Positions 7,760-16,035 of a stretch of DNA of 32,102 nt are shown one piece after another. Under the pieces are notes generated by a model. That model saw only the letters and a list, made by a program, of their open reading frames with translations, did no database searches and was not told where the DNA came from. The position numbers and the translations under genes were made by a program. The stretch's first letter is position 1. Each line of letters starts with the position of its first letter. This stretch comes from Aquimarina sp. (GTDB lineage: Bacteria; Bacteroidota; Bacteroidia; Flavobacteriales; Flavobacteriaceae): contig JAHDEF010000004.1 in assembly GCA_020628975.1 (NCBI GenBank), forward strand, positions 1 through 32,102, read 5' to 3'.

Positions 7760-8521
7760 CTATCTTACAAAAACGGGCTCATTTTCTTTTACGGTATATT
7801 CTTCGCTAAATCGATACTCTTCGACATTAAAAGCTTTGATGCCTTCTAAAGATTCAATATCATTATCAATTAAATAGCGTGACATTAATCCTCGTGCTTT
7901 TTTAGCGTAAAAGCTGATGACTTTTAATTTGTCATTTTTCCAATCTTTAAAAACGGGGGTTATTACAGGGTTTAAAACCTTTTTTAAATTTACTGCTTTA
8001 GCATATTCGTTACTTGCTAAATTGACAATTAATTCTCCTTCTTTTAATTCTTGCTGTAGATATTCTGTTAGGGTTTCATTCCAAAATTCATATAGGTTTT
8101 TAGCGCTATTGACTCCAAATTTAGTTCCCATTTCTAATCGATAAGGTTGAATTAAATCTAGTGGCTTTAATAAACCATATAAGCCTGATAAAATACGTAA
8201 CGAATCTTGTAGCTGGTCTAATTTTTCTAACGGAAAAGAATAAGCGTCTAAACCACTATATACATCGCCATCGAAGGTATAAATTGCAGGGCGTGCATTT
8301 TCTGGAGAAAACGGAATTTTCCATTCATTGTTACGCTGCCAATTAAGATCTGCTAATTTTTCACTAATACTCATTAATTTAGAAAGTTCTGCGGGAGACT
8401 TTTCACGAATAGCTTTGTTTAAAATTTCTGATTTTGCTAAAAATATAGGTTCCGAAACTCTATTTGTTGGCAGTTCAGAAGTTTCATTCAACGATTTTGC
8501 TGGCGAAATAAGTATTTTCAT
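7760..8521 (-). CDS. yaaA: Peroxide stress protein YaaA
   Basis: A YaaA/UPF0246 family protein of about 253 residues. It begins MKILISPAKSLN and contains DGDVYSGLDAYSF, LRILSGLYGLLKPLDLIQPYRLEMG, NLASNEYAKAV and the C-terminal FYAKKARGLMSRY, all typical of the family. The frame opens further upstream at 8560, but the family start is the ATG at 8521, and the extra codons run through an intergenic repeat (8522-8580). In E. coli YaaA lowers free intracellular iron during hydrogen peroxide stress and its structure has a DNA-binding cradle. It is probably transcribed alone. Confidence 0.95.
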   Translation of the reverse strand: MKILISPAKSLNETSELPTNRVSEPIFLAKSEILNKAIREKSPAELSKLMSISEKLADLNWQRNNEWKIPFSPENARPAIYTFDGDVYSGLDAYSFPLEKLDQLQDSLRILSGLYGLLKPLDLIQPYRLEMGTKFGVNSAKNLYEFWNETLTEYLQQELKEGELIVNLASNEYAKAVNLKKVLNPVITPVFKDWKNDKLKVISFYAKKARGLMSRYLIDNDIESLEGIKAFNVEEYRFSEEYTVKENEPVFVR

Positions 8522-8787
8522 AGTAATGGCAATCAGCTGGCAGCTATTGGCTATCAGCATTAATGTTTTTTAATTTAGTATCGCCTAAAGGACTTGACTT
8601 CTTATGGCTTATCTCCAAAAATAAAATTAATTCTTAGTGAACATCTTATGAAATTGTTTTAAAAGCTAAAATTTTATGATTAAGAAAGTTTACAGCATTT
8701 TGTTATCCGTTATCTAACATCTATTTCCTACTTCCTATTTCCTGATAGCTGTCTCCTGTTAACTATTTCCTATTTCCTAATATTTAA
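8522..8787. repeat. Repeat-rich spacer between yaaA and the RluD-type gene
   Basis: A 266-base gap without a gene. Near yaaA it holds short related words (AGCTGGCAGCTATTGGCTAT, then CAGC). At 8721-8780 it has a run of near-repeats of TATTTCCTA/TTCCTA (CTATTTCCTACTTCCTATTT, CCTGATAGCTG, ACTATTTCCTATTTCCTAA). No hairpin terminator or reading frame is convincing. Confidence 0.55.
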
Positions 8788-9825
8788 TCAAGACACACTG
8801 CTTTCTGCATATTTACGCCACTTATCAACACAGTTTGCGATATCATCAGGAATTGGGGCTTCAAAAAATTTCCATTCACCCGTTGTTGGATGTTCGAAAC
8901 CTAAAGTCCTAGCATGTAAAGCTTGACGAGGTAAAATGCGAAAACAGTTTTCAACAAATTGTTTGTATTTAGTAAACGTAGTTCCCTTCAAAATCTTTTC
9001 TCCTCCGTAGCGCTCATCGTTAAATAAGGTATGCCCAATGTGTTTCATATGTACACGAATTTGATGGGTCCGCCCTGTTTCTAACTTACATTTGACTAGG
9101 GTAACATAACCTAAACGCTCGATAACTTCAAAATGGGTTACTGCTGGCTTTCCTTTTTCAACTTCATCACCTTCCCAAACTGTATTTTGCAACCTATTTT
9201 TGGGGTGTCTACCAATATTCCCTTCAATAGTTCCTGCATCTTCATCAATATTCCCCCAAACTAAAGCTATGTATTCACGCTGACTCGTTTTATCAAAAAA
9301 CTGTTTTGAAAGATGAGTCATAGCTTCTTCAGTTTTAGCAATTACTAATAAACCACTCGTATCTTTATCAATACGATGTACTAATCCTGGTCGATCGCTG
9401 CTATTATTAGGTAAATTTTCGAAATGATAAATTAAGGCATTAATTAAAGTTCCATCGTAATTTCCATGCCCTGGATGCACAACCATTCCTGCTGATTTAT
9501 TTACTACTAAAAGCGCATCATCTTCATAAACAATATCAATTGGAATGTTTTGTGGGGTGAGTAAATTCTCATAAGGTGGATGTTCAAACATCACGCGAAC
9601 CACATCATTAGGCTTTACCTTATGATTGCTTTTAACAGGTACGTCGTTTACCCAAACGGCACCATCTTTTGCTGCTTGCTGTACTTTGGTACGCGTTGCG
9701 TTTTCAATAAAATTCATTAAAAATTTATCTACGCGCAATGGCACTTGCCCTTTCCCTGCAACAAAGCGGTAGTGTTCGTGTAAATCATCTTCTAAAAATT
9801 GTTGCGGTCCTATTTCTTCCTTCAT
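8788..9825 (-). CDS. RluD/RluA-family 23S rRNA pseudouridine synthase
   Basis: About 345 residues from the ATG at 9825. An S4 RNA-binding domain (LRVDKFLMNFIENATRTKVQ, about residues 30-77) is followed by the catalytic pseudouridine synthase domain with HRIDKDTSGL at 150-159; D153 is the nucleophilic Asp. Later come GRTHQIRVHMKHIGHTLFND and RQALHARTLGFEHP, typical of the RluA/RluD group. E. coli RluD modifies U1911, U1915 and U1917 in helix 69 of 23S rRNA; the exact sites here are inferred. An upstream ATG at 9861 would overlap the PASTA gene by 14 bases and adds 12 residues unlike the family, so 9825 is preferred. It is probably an operon with the PASTA gene, 22 bases upstream. Confidence 0.92.
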   Translation of the reverse strand: MKEEIGPQQFLEDDLHEHYRFVAGKGQVPLRVDKFLMNFIENATRTKVQQAAKDGAVWVNDVPVKSNHKVKPNDVVRVMFEHPPYENLLTPQNIPIDIVYEDDALLVVNKSAGMVVHPGHGNYDGTLINALIYHFENLPNNSSDRPGLVHRIDKDTSGLLVIAKTEEAMTHLSKQFFDKTSQREYIALVWGNIDEDAGTIEGNIGRHPKNRLQNTVWEGDEVEKGKPAVTHFEVIERLGYVTLVKCKLETGRTHQIRVHMKHIGHTLFNDERYGGEKILKGTTFTKYKQFVENCFRILPRQALHARTLGFEHPTTGEWKFFEAPIPDDIANCVDKWRKYAESSVS

Positions 9826-9847
9826 GTTGTAATCTTCATTAAATATA

Positions 9848-10399
9848 TTACTGTGACCCATCGCCCAACACTAAATCTATGGTAGAAGTTTTCATTAACA
9901 TATCCCCAGGCTGTAGCTTTTTTCCTTCATGCCTTAATTCTAGCACAACATCTTTAGCTAGATTGGGTACATATATTTTTTCTCCTATATTAAATCCAAT
10001 CGCTTGTAAAGTGGGTTTGGTTTGTCGCAACGTTTTTTGGATAACGTCGGGTATTTGTATTTTTCTATAACCTGAGGGATTTACGGTCAAGTAAATTTTT
10101 CGATTTTCTTTGACTAAATTTCCTGCTTTAGGATTTTGGTCAATAATAGACAATGGTGGGAATTTGGGATCAAAATTCGCTGAGTCTTGAACCGCTGCAC
10201 GTAAATCACTGTTTTCAAGTGATTTTTTGGCTAACACAACACTTAAGCGTTTTACGTTAGGCACTTCGATACGCTGTGAATGATTGGTGTAATAAGCCAT
10301 CCATTTTAAGCCCAAAAAACAAAACAACACAATACCCACAATTGCCAACAGTAGCTGAATAACAAAGTGTTTACTGAAAACAAACTTTAAAAAACCCAT
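9848..10399 (-). CDS. Membrane-anchored PASTA-domain protein
   Basis: A 183-residue protein. Residues about 12-35 (VIQLLLAIVGIVLFCFLGLKWMA) form one membrane segment, and the rest is probably periplasmic. PASTA units follow: VPNVKRLSVVLAKKSLENSDL with IIDQNPKAGNLVKENRKIYLTVNPS, then IPDVIQKTLRQTKPTLQAIGF with LRHEGKKLQPGDMLMKTSTIDLVLG. PASTA domains bind peptidoglycan or beta-lactam-like ligands in Ser/Thr kinases and some penicillin-binding proteins. There is no kinase or transpeptidase domain here, so it is a stand-alone sensor or scaffold. It precedes the RluD-type gene with which it is probably co-transcribed. Confidence 0.88.
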   Translation of the reverse strand: MGFLKFVFSKHFVIQLLLAIVGIVLFCFLGLKWMAYYTNHSQRIEVPNVKRLSVVLAKKSLENSDLRAAVQDSANFDPKFPPLSIIDQNPKAGNLVKENRKIYLTVNPSGYRKIQIPDVIQKTLRQTKPTLQAIGFNIGEKIYVPNLAKDVVLELRHEGKKLQPGDMLMKTSTIDLVLGDGSQ

Positions 10400-10414
10400 G
10401 TCTAAATTTTAACA

Positions 10415-10422
10415 CAAATATA
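10415..10422 (-). promoter_or_regulatory. Candidate -7 box (TATATTTG) of the PASTA-rlu operon
   Basis: On the minus strand TATATTTG is an exact TAnnTTTG match 15 bases upstream of the PASTA start codon. No -33 TTG at the expected distance was seen. Confidence 0.4.
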
Positions 10423-10546
10423 GTATAGTAAAATAGAACGTAATTTAGATTATACAACAAACCCGAAATATAATTCGCATTTGACCATGAACAACAATTG
10501 TCATTTTTTTAATTTCTAATGCCTATTTTCGACAAAAATTAAGCTT

Positions 10547-11119
10547 TTGAAACCAATATTCTTTCTTCTTTGTCTAGTAGTATCACTAGGAATCTGCACT
10601 TCGAAAAAACCAGCACTTTCTAAAGTTGATACGGTTAAAAAATATTATGAAGCTTTGAACGAAAAAAAGGTTCAAATAATATCAGAAATGAGTGCAGACA
10701 ACGTGATACAAAAAGAGTTGGATTACCGTTTACCATTGACCAAAAGTAAATTTATTGCACTTATTAAATGGGATATCGCTTTCGACCCCAAGTATAAAAT
10801 ATTGAATATAGAAGCATTTAATGACGGAGTTAAAGTTAGGGTTTCTAAAGAAGGAAAGCGCATTCATTTTTTACACGAGAAGCCAATTATTACAGAAGAA
10901 TTTTTTGAATTTACTAAGGGAAAAATTAGCACAGTCGGAACCACAAAATATATTTCTTTCGATCAAGAAAAATTTGTTTCTAAAAGAATACAACTGCGAA
11001 AATGGGTTGATGACCAATACCCTGAACTAAACGGCTTTTTATACGAACAAACCCCTGAAGGTGCGGTAAAATATCTAAAAGCTATAGCAGCTTATGATGC
11101 TAGATTTAAAAATAGATAA
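10547..11119 (+). CDS. Secreted NTF2-like protein of unknown function
   Basis: A 190-residue protein starting at TTG (10547), which gives a signal peptide MKPIFFLLCLVVSLGICTSK. The next in-frame ATG, at 10688, would remove it, so TTG is preferred. The mature part begins VDTVKKYYEALNEKKVQIISEMSADNV, the start typical of NTF2/SnoaL-like proteins, and continues with beta-rich sequence to a charged C-terminus. The signal could be lipoprotein-type (C17 after LGI) but the lipobox is weak. It converges with the UbiA gene with only 3 bases between the two stop codons, leaving no room for a separate terminator. No catalytic residues can be named. Confidence 0.68.
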   Translation: MKPIFFLLCLVVSLGICTSKKPALSKVDTVKKYYEALNEKKVQIISEMSADNVIQKELDYRLPLTKSKFIALIKWDIAFDPKYKILNIEAFNDGVKVRVSKEGKRIHFLHEKPIITEEFFEFTKGKISTVGTTKYISFDQEKFVSKRIQLRKWVDDQYPELNGFLYEQTPEGAVKYLKAIAAYDARFKNR

Positions 11120-11122
11120 ATC

Positions 11123-12010
11123 TTAAAATTTGAGTAATAATATACTGAAGACTCCCAAAACAATAAGACCTTTTAATATATTATGAAGTTTTACAAAATC
11201 TTTTTTCGTGGTAGATTTTACTAAGTAAATTAGAAAAACAATTAATATAAGTACACTTGTTTCGAAAAAATAATACAGCTTCCCTAAAGAAAATTTAAAG
11301 GTTAGCACACTTGCTGTAACTATAGCGATGCTTGTAAGTATATAAATTACATTTTTTGCGTAAGGTTCGCCATATTTAATTGGAAGCGAAGTGTAGCCTA
11401 AACTTAAATCACCCGCCATATTTTCTAAATCTTTTACGATTTCTCTAATTAGTATAATGAGTCCTAAAAATATAGCTTCAATAAAAATGACAAATTCATA
11501 ATTTTTAAAGAATATAAACACGGCAAATAGCGGAAAAAAAGCTAAAATGGTCGCCGTTACATTTCCTATAAAGGCTTGTTTTTTTAGTTTATGAGAATAA
11601 AACCATAGCCCAAATATGTACACTGATATAAAAAGTACGGCATTGAATGAATTTGCACTAGCTACAATTACAGCTAAAAAGTTCATTAAAAAATAAAGTA
11701 CCAAACGTGTTTTTTGACTTACATAAAGATTGATTTTAGTTCGTGTAGGCCTATTAATGACATCTTTTTCCCTGTCATAAAAATCATTGATAATGTAGCC
11801 TCCTGCAATTGCAATAGCCGTTGCTGATATTAAAGCGAATAACTTTGCATTTAAAATGGTTATCCAAGCATTTTCATCATTTGAAAAAATAAAAGCACTC
11901 ACTAGATATTGTGCTATTACGATCAACACAATATTGTAGCCTCGTATAGCAGAAAGAAAACTAATTGTTTTCTTTAAAAACCATTTAAATCGATGGGAAA
12001 AAATTGACAT
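11123..12010 (-). CDS. UbiA-family prenyltransferase (geranylgeranylglyceryl-phosphate transferase-like)
   Basis: A 295-residue integral membrane protein with about eight or nine hydrophobic segments. The first Asp-rich motif is at residues 75-88 (NDFYDREKDVINRP), fitting NDxxDxxxDxxxxP, and the second is around REIVKDLENMAGD. These bind the Mg-diphosphate of the prenyl donor. In Bacteroidota this subfamily is usually annotated as geranylgeranylglycerol-phosphate geranylgeranyltransferase, as in archaeal-type ether lipid synthesis, but quinone-type acceptors cannot be excluded. It lies downstream of the two mevalonate-pathway genes on the same strand, 162 bases from the kinase gene, which supports a role in using isoprenoids made from mevalonate. 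Acceptor specificity is inference. Confidence 0.87.
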   Translation of the reverse strand: MSIFSHRFKWFLKKTISFLSAIRGYNIVLIVIAQYLVSAFIFSNDENAWITILNAKLFALISATAIAIAGGYIINDFYDREKDVINRPTRTKINLYVSQKTRLVLYFLMNFLAVIVASANSFNAVLFISVYIFGLWFYSHKLKKQAFIGNVTATILAFFPLFAVFIFFKNYEFVIFIEAIFLGLIILIREIVKDLENMAGDLSLGYTSLPIKYGEPYAKNVIYILTSIAIVTASVLTFKFSLGKLYYFFETSVLILIVFLIYLVKSTTKKDFVKLHNILKGLIVLGVFSILLLKF

Positions 12011-12172
12011 CTAAAAGCTTGCTATTAATTATACTAAAGTAAACCACCTTGAAGCAAACTCATAAGGTATTAAATAAAATATAACTAAAATTTTAAGGAA
12101 AGTATAGCGGTTTTTAACCCATTGACAGCACCAACAAATTATAGTTACTTCTAGAAAAATTATAAAATTTAA

Positions 12173-13111
12173 TTAAAACTTGTAAACTACTTCTAAAGGA
12201 TAATCTTTAAGCGCTTTTTGGGCTTTTTCTAGATCTTGAGTAAAACCTAAAATATAACCCCCTCCGCCAGATCCGCAAAGTTTCAAATAATAATCGTTGC
12301 TATCAATGCCTTTTTTCCAAAGCTGATGAAATTCAGTAGGAATCATTTGGCTGAAGTTTTCTAAAACAGTTTTAGACAAGGACTTTATATTGGTGAATAA
12401 AGAAGAAACATTTCCTTTCAAGAAATCTTCTACACAAGCGTCAGTATGTTTTACAAACTGCTCTTTCATCACATTTCTAAAACCTTCTTGCTTTAACTTC
12501 TCCATAAATAAATTTACCATGGGTGCTGTTTCACCAACGATACCACTGTCTAATAAAAAAACAGCTCCTTTTTCTTGGTGTTGCTCTTGTGAAGGGATAC
12601 CTGCCGTTTCTACATTATCTTTAGAATGTATTAAAATCGGAAGACTTAAATAACTATTCAATGGATCTAAACCTGAGCTATTTCCATGAAAGAATGATTC
12701 CATAAATGAAAAAATCGCTTTCAACTTTAATAATTTTTCTCTAGTTAAATTTTCAAGAACGGTAATTTTATCGCTTGCATATTTGTCATAAATAGCAGCT
12801 ACTAATGCCCCGCTACTTCCTACTCCATAACCCTGTGGTATACTACTATCGAAAAAAAGACCATTATCTATATCTTTTTGAAAAGCTTCTACATCAAAAA
12901 CTACCAATTCGCTCGCATTTTCTTTTAAGTAATTGGCAAAACGCTGAAGGTGACCATTAGATGTTTTATGCTCGGCAGTTAAATTTTTTTCAATTTTCAA
13001 CGCACCGTTGTAAAAGTTATATGGAATTGATAATCCTTTAGAATCTTTAATAATTCCGTACTCACCGAAGAGTAATATTTTTGAGTAAAATAAAGGGCCT
13101 TTAAATTTCAT
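12173..13111 (-). CDS. Mevalonate kinase-like GHMP kinase
   Basis: About 312 residues from the ATG at 13111. The N-terminus SKILLFGEYGII and the phosphate-binding loop GYGVGSSGALVAA (94-106) are GHMP kinase motif 1 and 2; motif 3 is LCGSGGGGYILGF near the C-terminus. FMESFFHGNSSGLDPLNSYLSLP resembles mevalonate kinase. It would phosphorylate mevalonate at the expense of ATP. A longer start at 13138 overlaps mvaD by 17 bases; the 13111 start leaves a 10-base gap and matches the usual N-terminus (MK-GPLFYSKILLFGEYG), so it is preferred, although no strong ribosome site decides it. Phosphomevalonate kinase activity cannot be ruled out from motifs alone. It is co-transcribed after mvaD. Confidence 0.85.
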   Translation of the reverse strand: MKFKGPLFYSKILLFGEYGIIKDSKGLSIPYNFYNGALKIEKNLTAEHKTSNGHLQRFANYLKENASELVVFDVEAFQKDIDNGLFFDSSIPQGYGVGSSGALVAAIYDKYASDKITVLENLTREKLLKLKAIFSFMESFFHGNSSGLDPLNSYLSLPILIHSKDNVETAGIPSQEQHQEKGAVFLLDSGIVGETAPMVNLFMEKLKQEGFRNVMKEQFVKHTDACVEDFLKGNVSSLFTNIKSLSKTVLENFSQMIPTEFHQLWKKGIDSNDYYLKLCGSGGGGYILGFTQDLEKAQKALKDYPLEVVYKF

Positions 13112-13121
13112 TTGGGGCGAA

Positions 13122-14192
13122 TTAAAGTTTTTGGACACCTAAGCCAACTATATCACAAATATACTGCTTGTTTTGACAGAAACTAATTAACTCTCTGTTA
13201 ATAAACGACAAAACATCTTCTTTTACCGATTCAGGGTATAAAACATGTACATTAGCGCCTGCATCTAGGGTAAAACATACTGGTATTTTAGTGGTTTCTC
13301 TAAACTTCCATATACGATTAATGACCTCCATCGTTTCTGGTTTCATCAATATAAAATACGGCGATGAAGTCATCATCATAGCGTGCAAGGTTAAGGCCTC
13401 GCTTTCGACAATATGAATAAACTGCTCTATATTACCTGATTGCATGACCTCAGCCAAATCTTTTAAATTATGGTTGGCTTGCTGAAAACGTTGTTCTGCA
13501 AAGGGGTGACCGTGCATTAAATTGTGCCCTACGGTACTACTCACTTGCTTTTCCCCCTTATCAACTAACAATACAGTATCTTGATAATTATTAAAAACCT
13601 TGTGCATTTCAAAAGGAACTTTAACCGCATATTCATCACTAGAGCCTTCAATGTTTTCATGAGCTCCCCAAACAGTAACAGGCCCTTCCAAACTTCGACA
13701 AGCACTACCAGAACCCAATCGAGCCAAAAAAGATGCCTTTTGAAGCATTTGCTCTTCGCTTAGTCCATTTCCTAATTCTTTCTCGATAGCTACTAAACAT
13801 TGTGATAAAGCTGCCATTCCACTAGCTGAAGACGCAATTCCACTACTATGTGGAAATGTATTTTGACTATCAATTACAAAACTGAAATCTTTTAAAAATG
13901 GACAATATTTGTATATTCTTTCAAAAAAAGTTTGAATTTTAGGTTCAAAACTAGGTTTAGGCTTTCCCTCAAATAAAAATTTGAAATCAAAATCTTGTGA
14001 ATTTGTTTCTCGTTTAGAATAAGTTACAGAAGTAAGCGTTTTGCAATTTGAAAGCGTAAAACTTAAGGAAGCATTTTGTGGTAACTGCACCCCGTGTTTC
14101 CCCCAATACTTAACCAAAGCAATATTGCTTGGTGCGCTGTAACTTACTTTTCCTTCTTTTTTTAAATATGGTGCGATTTGACTACTAAACAA
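13122..14192 (-). CDS. mvaD: Diphosphomevalonate decarboxylase
   Basis: A 356-residue GHMP-family enzyme. It starts with a short lead, then APSNIALVKYWGKHG (20-34), the phosphate loop SSGIASSASGMAAL (116-129), GSGSACRSLEGPVTVWG (160-176), and later MMMTSSPYFILMKPETMEVI and FTLDAGANVHVLYP, whose Asp is the likely catalytic residue. These are all hallmarks of diphosphomevalonate decarboxylase, which converts mevalonate diphosphate to isopentenyl diphosphate using ATP. It is first in the mvaD - kinase - (UbiA) group on the minus strand, and has a candidate promoter just upstream. Identity is secure. Confidence 0.95.
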   Translation of the reverse strand: MFSSQIAPYLKKEGKVSYSAPSNIALVKYWGKHGVQLPQNASLSFTLSNCKTLTSVTYSKRETNSQDFDFKFLFEGKPKPSFEPKIQTFFERIYKYCPFLKDFSFVIDSQNTFPHSSGIASSASGMAALSQCLVAIEKELGNGLSEEQMLQKASFLARLGSGSACRSLEGPVTVWGAHENIEGSSDEYAVKVPFEMHKVFNNYQDTVLLVDKGEKQVSSTVGHNLMHGHPFAEQRFQQANHNLKDLAEVMQSGNIEQFIHIVESEALTLHAMMMTSSPYFILMKPETMEVINRIWKFRETTKIPVCFTLDAGANVHVLYPESVKEDVLSFINRELISFCQNKQYICDIVGLGVQKL

Positions 14193-14208
14193 TGTGAGTT
14201 TTTTTTAA

Positions 14209-14216
14209 CAAATATA
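14209..14216 (-). promoter_or_regulatory. Candidate -7 box (TATATTTG) of mvaD
   Basis: On the minus strand TATATTTG fits TAnnTTTG, 16 bases upstream of the mvaD ATG, inside the 74-base divergent spacer with tspO. Confidence 0.4.
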
Positions 14217-14266
14217 ACTTTACCAATAGCTTTAGTTACATTCTAACACAAAAAATACATATTTTT

Positions 14267-14761
14267 ATGTCTTTAAATTCATTTTTTGTGAAAAGAAAAT
14301 TTATTCATATCGGAGTAGCTGTTTTGGTTTGTTTAGCTGCAGGTTTTTTGGGTTCGGTAGCTACGCAAACTTCTGTAGGTACTTGGTATCCGACTATAAA
14401 TAAGCCTTCATTTAATCCTCCGAATTGGATTTTTGCTCCCGTTTGGACTACCCTATACATCATGATGGGCGTTGCTGCCGGATTAGTTTGGAATAAAGGG
14501 TTTCACCACAAATGGGTAAAAACAGCTATGTATCATTTTGCATTTCAATTACTTTTAAATGTTTCTTGGTCATTGGTGTTTTTTGGATTGAAAGAAATTT
14601 TTGGGGCTTTACTGATTATCATTGGTTTGTTTGTGCTTCTTTTATTTACATTTAAATGGTTTAAAGTGGTAAAGCCAGTAGCTGCTTATCTTCTTATACC
14701 TTATATATTATGGGTAGGTTTTGCTACTATGTTGAATTTTAGCATTTGGCAACTCAACTAA
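14267..14761 (+). CDS. tspO: TspO/MBR-family tryptophan-rich membrane protein
   Basis: A 164-residue protein with five predicted membrane helices and the TspO/MBR signature: TWYPTINKPSFNPPNWIFAPVWTTLYIMMGVAAGLVW, then LLLNVSWSLVFFG and VGFATMLNFSIWQLN at the end. TspO proteins bind porphyrins and other tetrapyrroles or sterol-like ligands and have been linked to stress and light responses in bacteria. The N-terminal 13 residues (MSLNSFFVKRKFI) are cytoplasmic. It diverges from mvaD. Identity is secure; physiological ligand unknown. Confidence 0.94.
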   Translation: MSLNSFFVKRKFIHIGVAVLVCLAAGFLGSVATQTSVGTWYPTINKPSFNPPNWIFAPVWTTLYIMMGVAAGLVWNKGFHHKWVKTAMYHFAFQLLLNVSWSLVFFGLKEIFGALLIIIGLFVLLLFTFKWFKVVKPVAAYLLIPYILWVGFATMLNFSIWQLN

Positions 14762-14858
14762 GTTCCAAGTTAATAGTTATCAGTTAATGGTCTCAACTTA
14801 TTTTAATAAGTCAATCAAGTAACTATGAACTAAGAACTACAAACTAAAAACCTAAAAA
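14762..14858. repeat. Spacer with degenerate TTAATAGTTATCAGTTAA-type words
   Basis: The gap between tspO and the DUF4442 gene is made largely of overlapping near-repeats (AGTTAATAGTTATCAGTTAA on one side, AACTATGAACTAAGAACTAC and AAACTA on the other) that are partly inverted to each other. It resembles the spacers at 554-649 and 25828-25903. Confidence 0.45.
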
Positions 14859-15386
14859 ATGTCTTTCTACCGAAAAGTAGCTAAAGTAGGCCAACGCATT
14901 TTGCCTAAACGTACCTTATTTAAATATGCTTTCAATTGGTCGCCAATGTATCGACGTACAGTTGGGAAAGTTACTTATGTATCTGAAGATCTTTTTATTA
15001 TTAACATTGAACTTCCTATTAACTATAAAAACAGAAATTATGTAGGTAGTATTTTTGGGGGAAGTTTATTTTCAGCTGTAGACCCAATGCCTATGGTTCA
15101 GCTGCTGAATATTTTAGGCGATGATTATGTGGTTTGGGATAAAAGTGCTGAAATAAAATTCAAAAGACCAGGAATGGAAAAACTTTATGCTGAATTTATT
15201 TATCATCAAGAAGAAATAGATCGCATAAAAAATCAAGTTGCTCAACAACAAGAAATTGAAATCATCAAAACAATGCAACTTACCACAAAAGATAGAAAAA
15301 CGGTGATTTTCGAAGTAGCTAAAACCATTTATAGTGCTGATAAAAACTTCTACAAACAGAAGACAGCAAAACGATCCAAAACATAA
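14859..15386 (+). CDS. DUF4442 protein (hotdog-fold thioesterase-like)
   Basis: A 175-residue protein of the DUF4442 family, which has the hotdog fold of acyl-CoA thioesterases. The core is INYKNRNYVGSIFGGSLFSAVDPMPMVQLLNILGDDYVVWDKSAEIKFKRPG, where the GGSLFSAVDPM segment corresponds to the central helix of the fold. The C-terminus carries many Gln and Lys residues. The acyl substrate and whether it is active are unknown. It follows tspO on the same strand after a repeat-filled spacer. Confidence 0.8.
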   Translation: MSFYRKVAKVGQRILPKRTLFKYAFNWSPMYRRTVGKVTYVSEDLFIINIELPINYKNRNYVGSIFGGSLFSAVDPMPMVQLLNILGDDYVVWDKSAEIKFKRPGMEKLYAEFIYHQEEIDRIKNQVAQQQEIEIIKTMQLTTKDRKTVIFEVAKTIYSADKNFYKQKTAKRSKT

Positions 15387-15477
15387 TTACTGATTAATTT
15401 ATCAAAAAATTAGGAGTTATTCTTATTTTTTTCGCCTTTATAAATAGAACTTAGAATAAATAATTTTACAATCGAGT

Positions 15478-16014
15478 ATGTTTAATCAGATACTTATTTA
15501 CTCTTTAATTTTTAGTCTTTCTATGCATTCACAAACCATTTTCGATTTTAATGAGGGTAGCAATTTTAAGGATTGGATTGTTATTGACGATGTAGTTATG
15601 GGCGGAAAGTCTTCTGGGAGTTTTGAAATTGATGAGAATGGGAATGGTGTTTTTAAAGGCGATATTTCTTTAGAAAATAATGGTGGTTTTTCTTCGGTTA
15701 GACATAATGTGGGCAAAGTTGTAGCTACACCTAATGCATCAATTTGTTTAGTTATAAAAGGGGATGGCAAAGAATATCAATTTCGAATAAAAGAAAATAC
15801 CGATGATTATTATTCATTCATCTACTCATTTACTACAAACAATCAATGGCAGGAAATTGAAATCCCTTTAAAAGATATGTATCCTTCATTTCGGGGAAAA
15901 AAATTAAATCAACCTAACTTTTCTGGCAATCATTTTGAGCAAATTACCTTTCTTATTGCCAATAAGAAAAACGAGCAGTTTAAACTCACAATCGATAAGA
16001 TCTTTCTGAAATAA
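15478..16014 (+). CDS. Secreted CIA30-family (complex I intermediate-associated) protein
   Basis: A 178-residue protein with a short N-terminal hydrophobic segment (MFNQILIYSLIFSLSMHS) that may act as a signal peptide. The rest is a CIA30/NDUFAF1-type galactose-binding-like domain: FDFNEGSNFKDWIVIDDVVMGGKSSGSFEI, FKGDISLENNGGFSSVRH, CLVIKGDGKEYQFRIKEN and the C-terminal NKKNEQFKLTIDKIFL. In eukaryotes CIA30 helps assemble complex I; bacterial secreted versions have no fixed function and may bind carbohydrate. It converges with the YhiN-like gene (21 bases between the stop codons) with no visible hairpin. Confidence 0.82.
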   Translation: MFNQILIYSLIFSLSMHSQTIFDFNEGSNFKDWIVIDDVVMGGKSSGSFEIDENGNGVFKGDISLENNGGFSSVRHNVGKVVATPNASICLVIKGDGKEYQFRIKENTDDYYSFIYSFTTNNQWQEIEIPLKDMYPSFRGKKLNQPNFSGNHFEQITFLIANKKNEQFKLTIDKIFLK

Positions 16015-16035
16015 TCTATCTCCTTTTTTTACTAT

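Noticed and set aside
12390..12653. Plus-strand frame of 87 codons within the mevalonate kinase gene
   Set aside because: Antisense shadow of a well supported gene.
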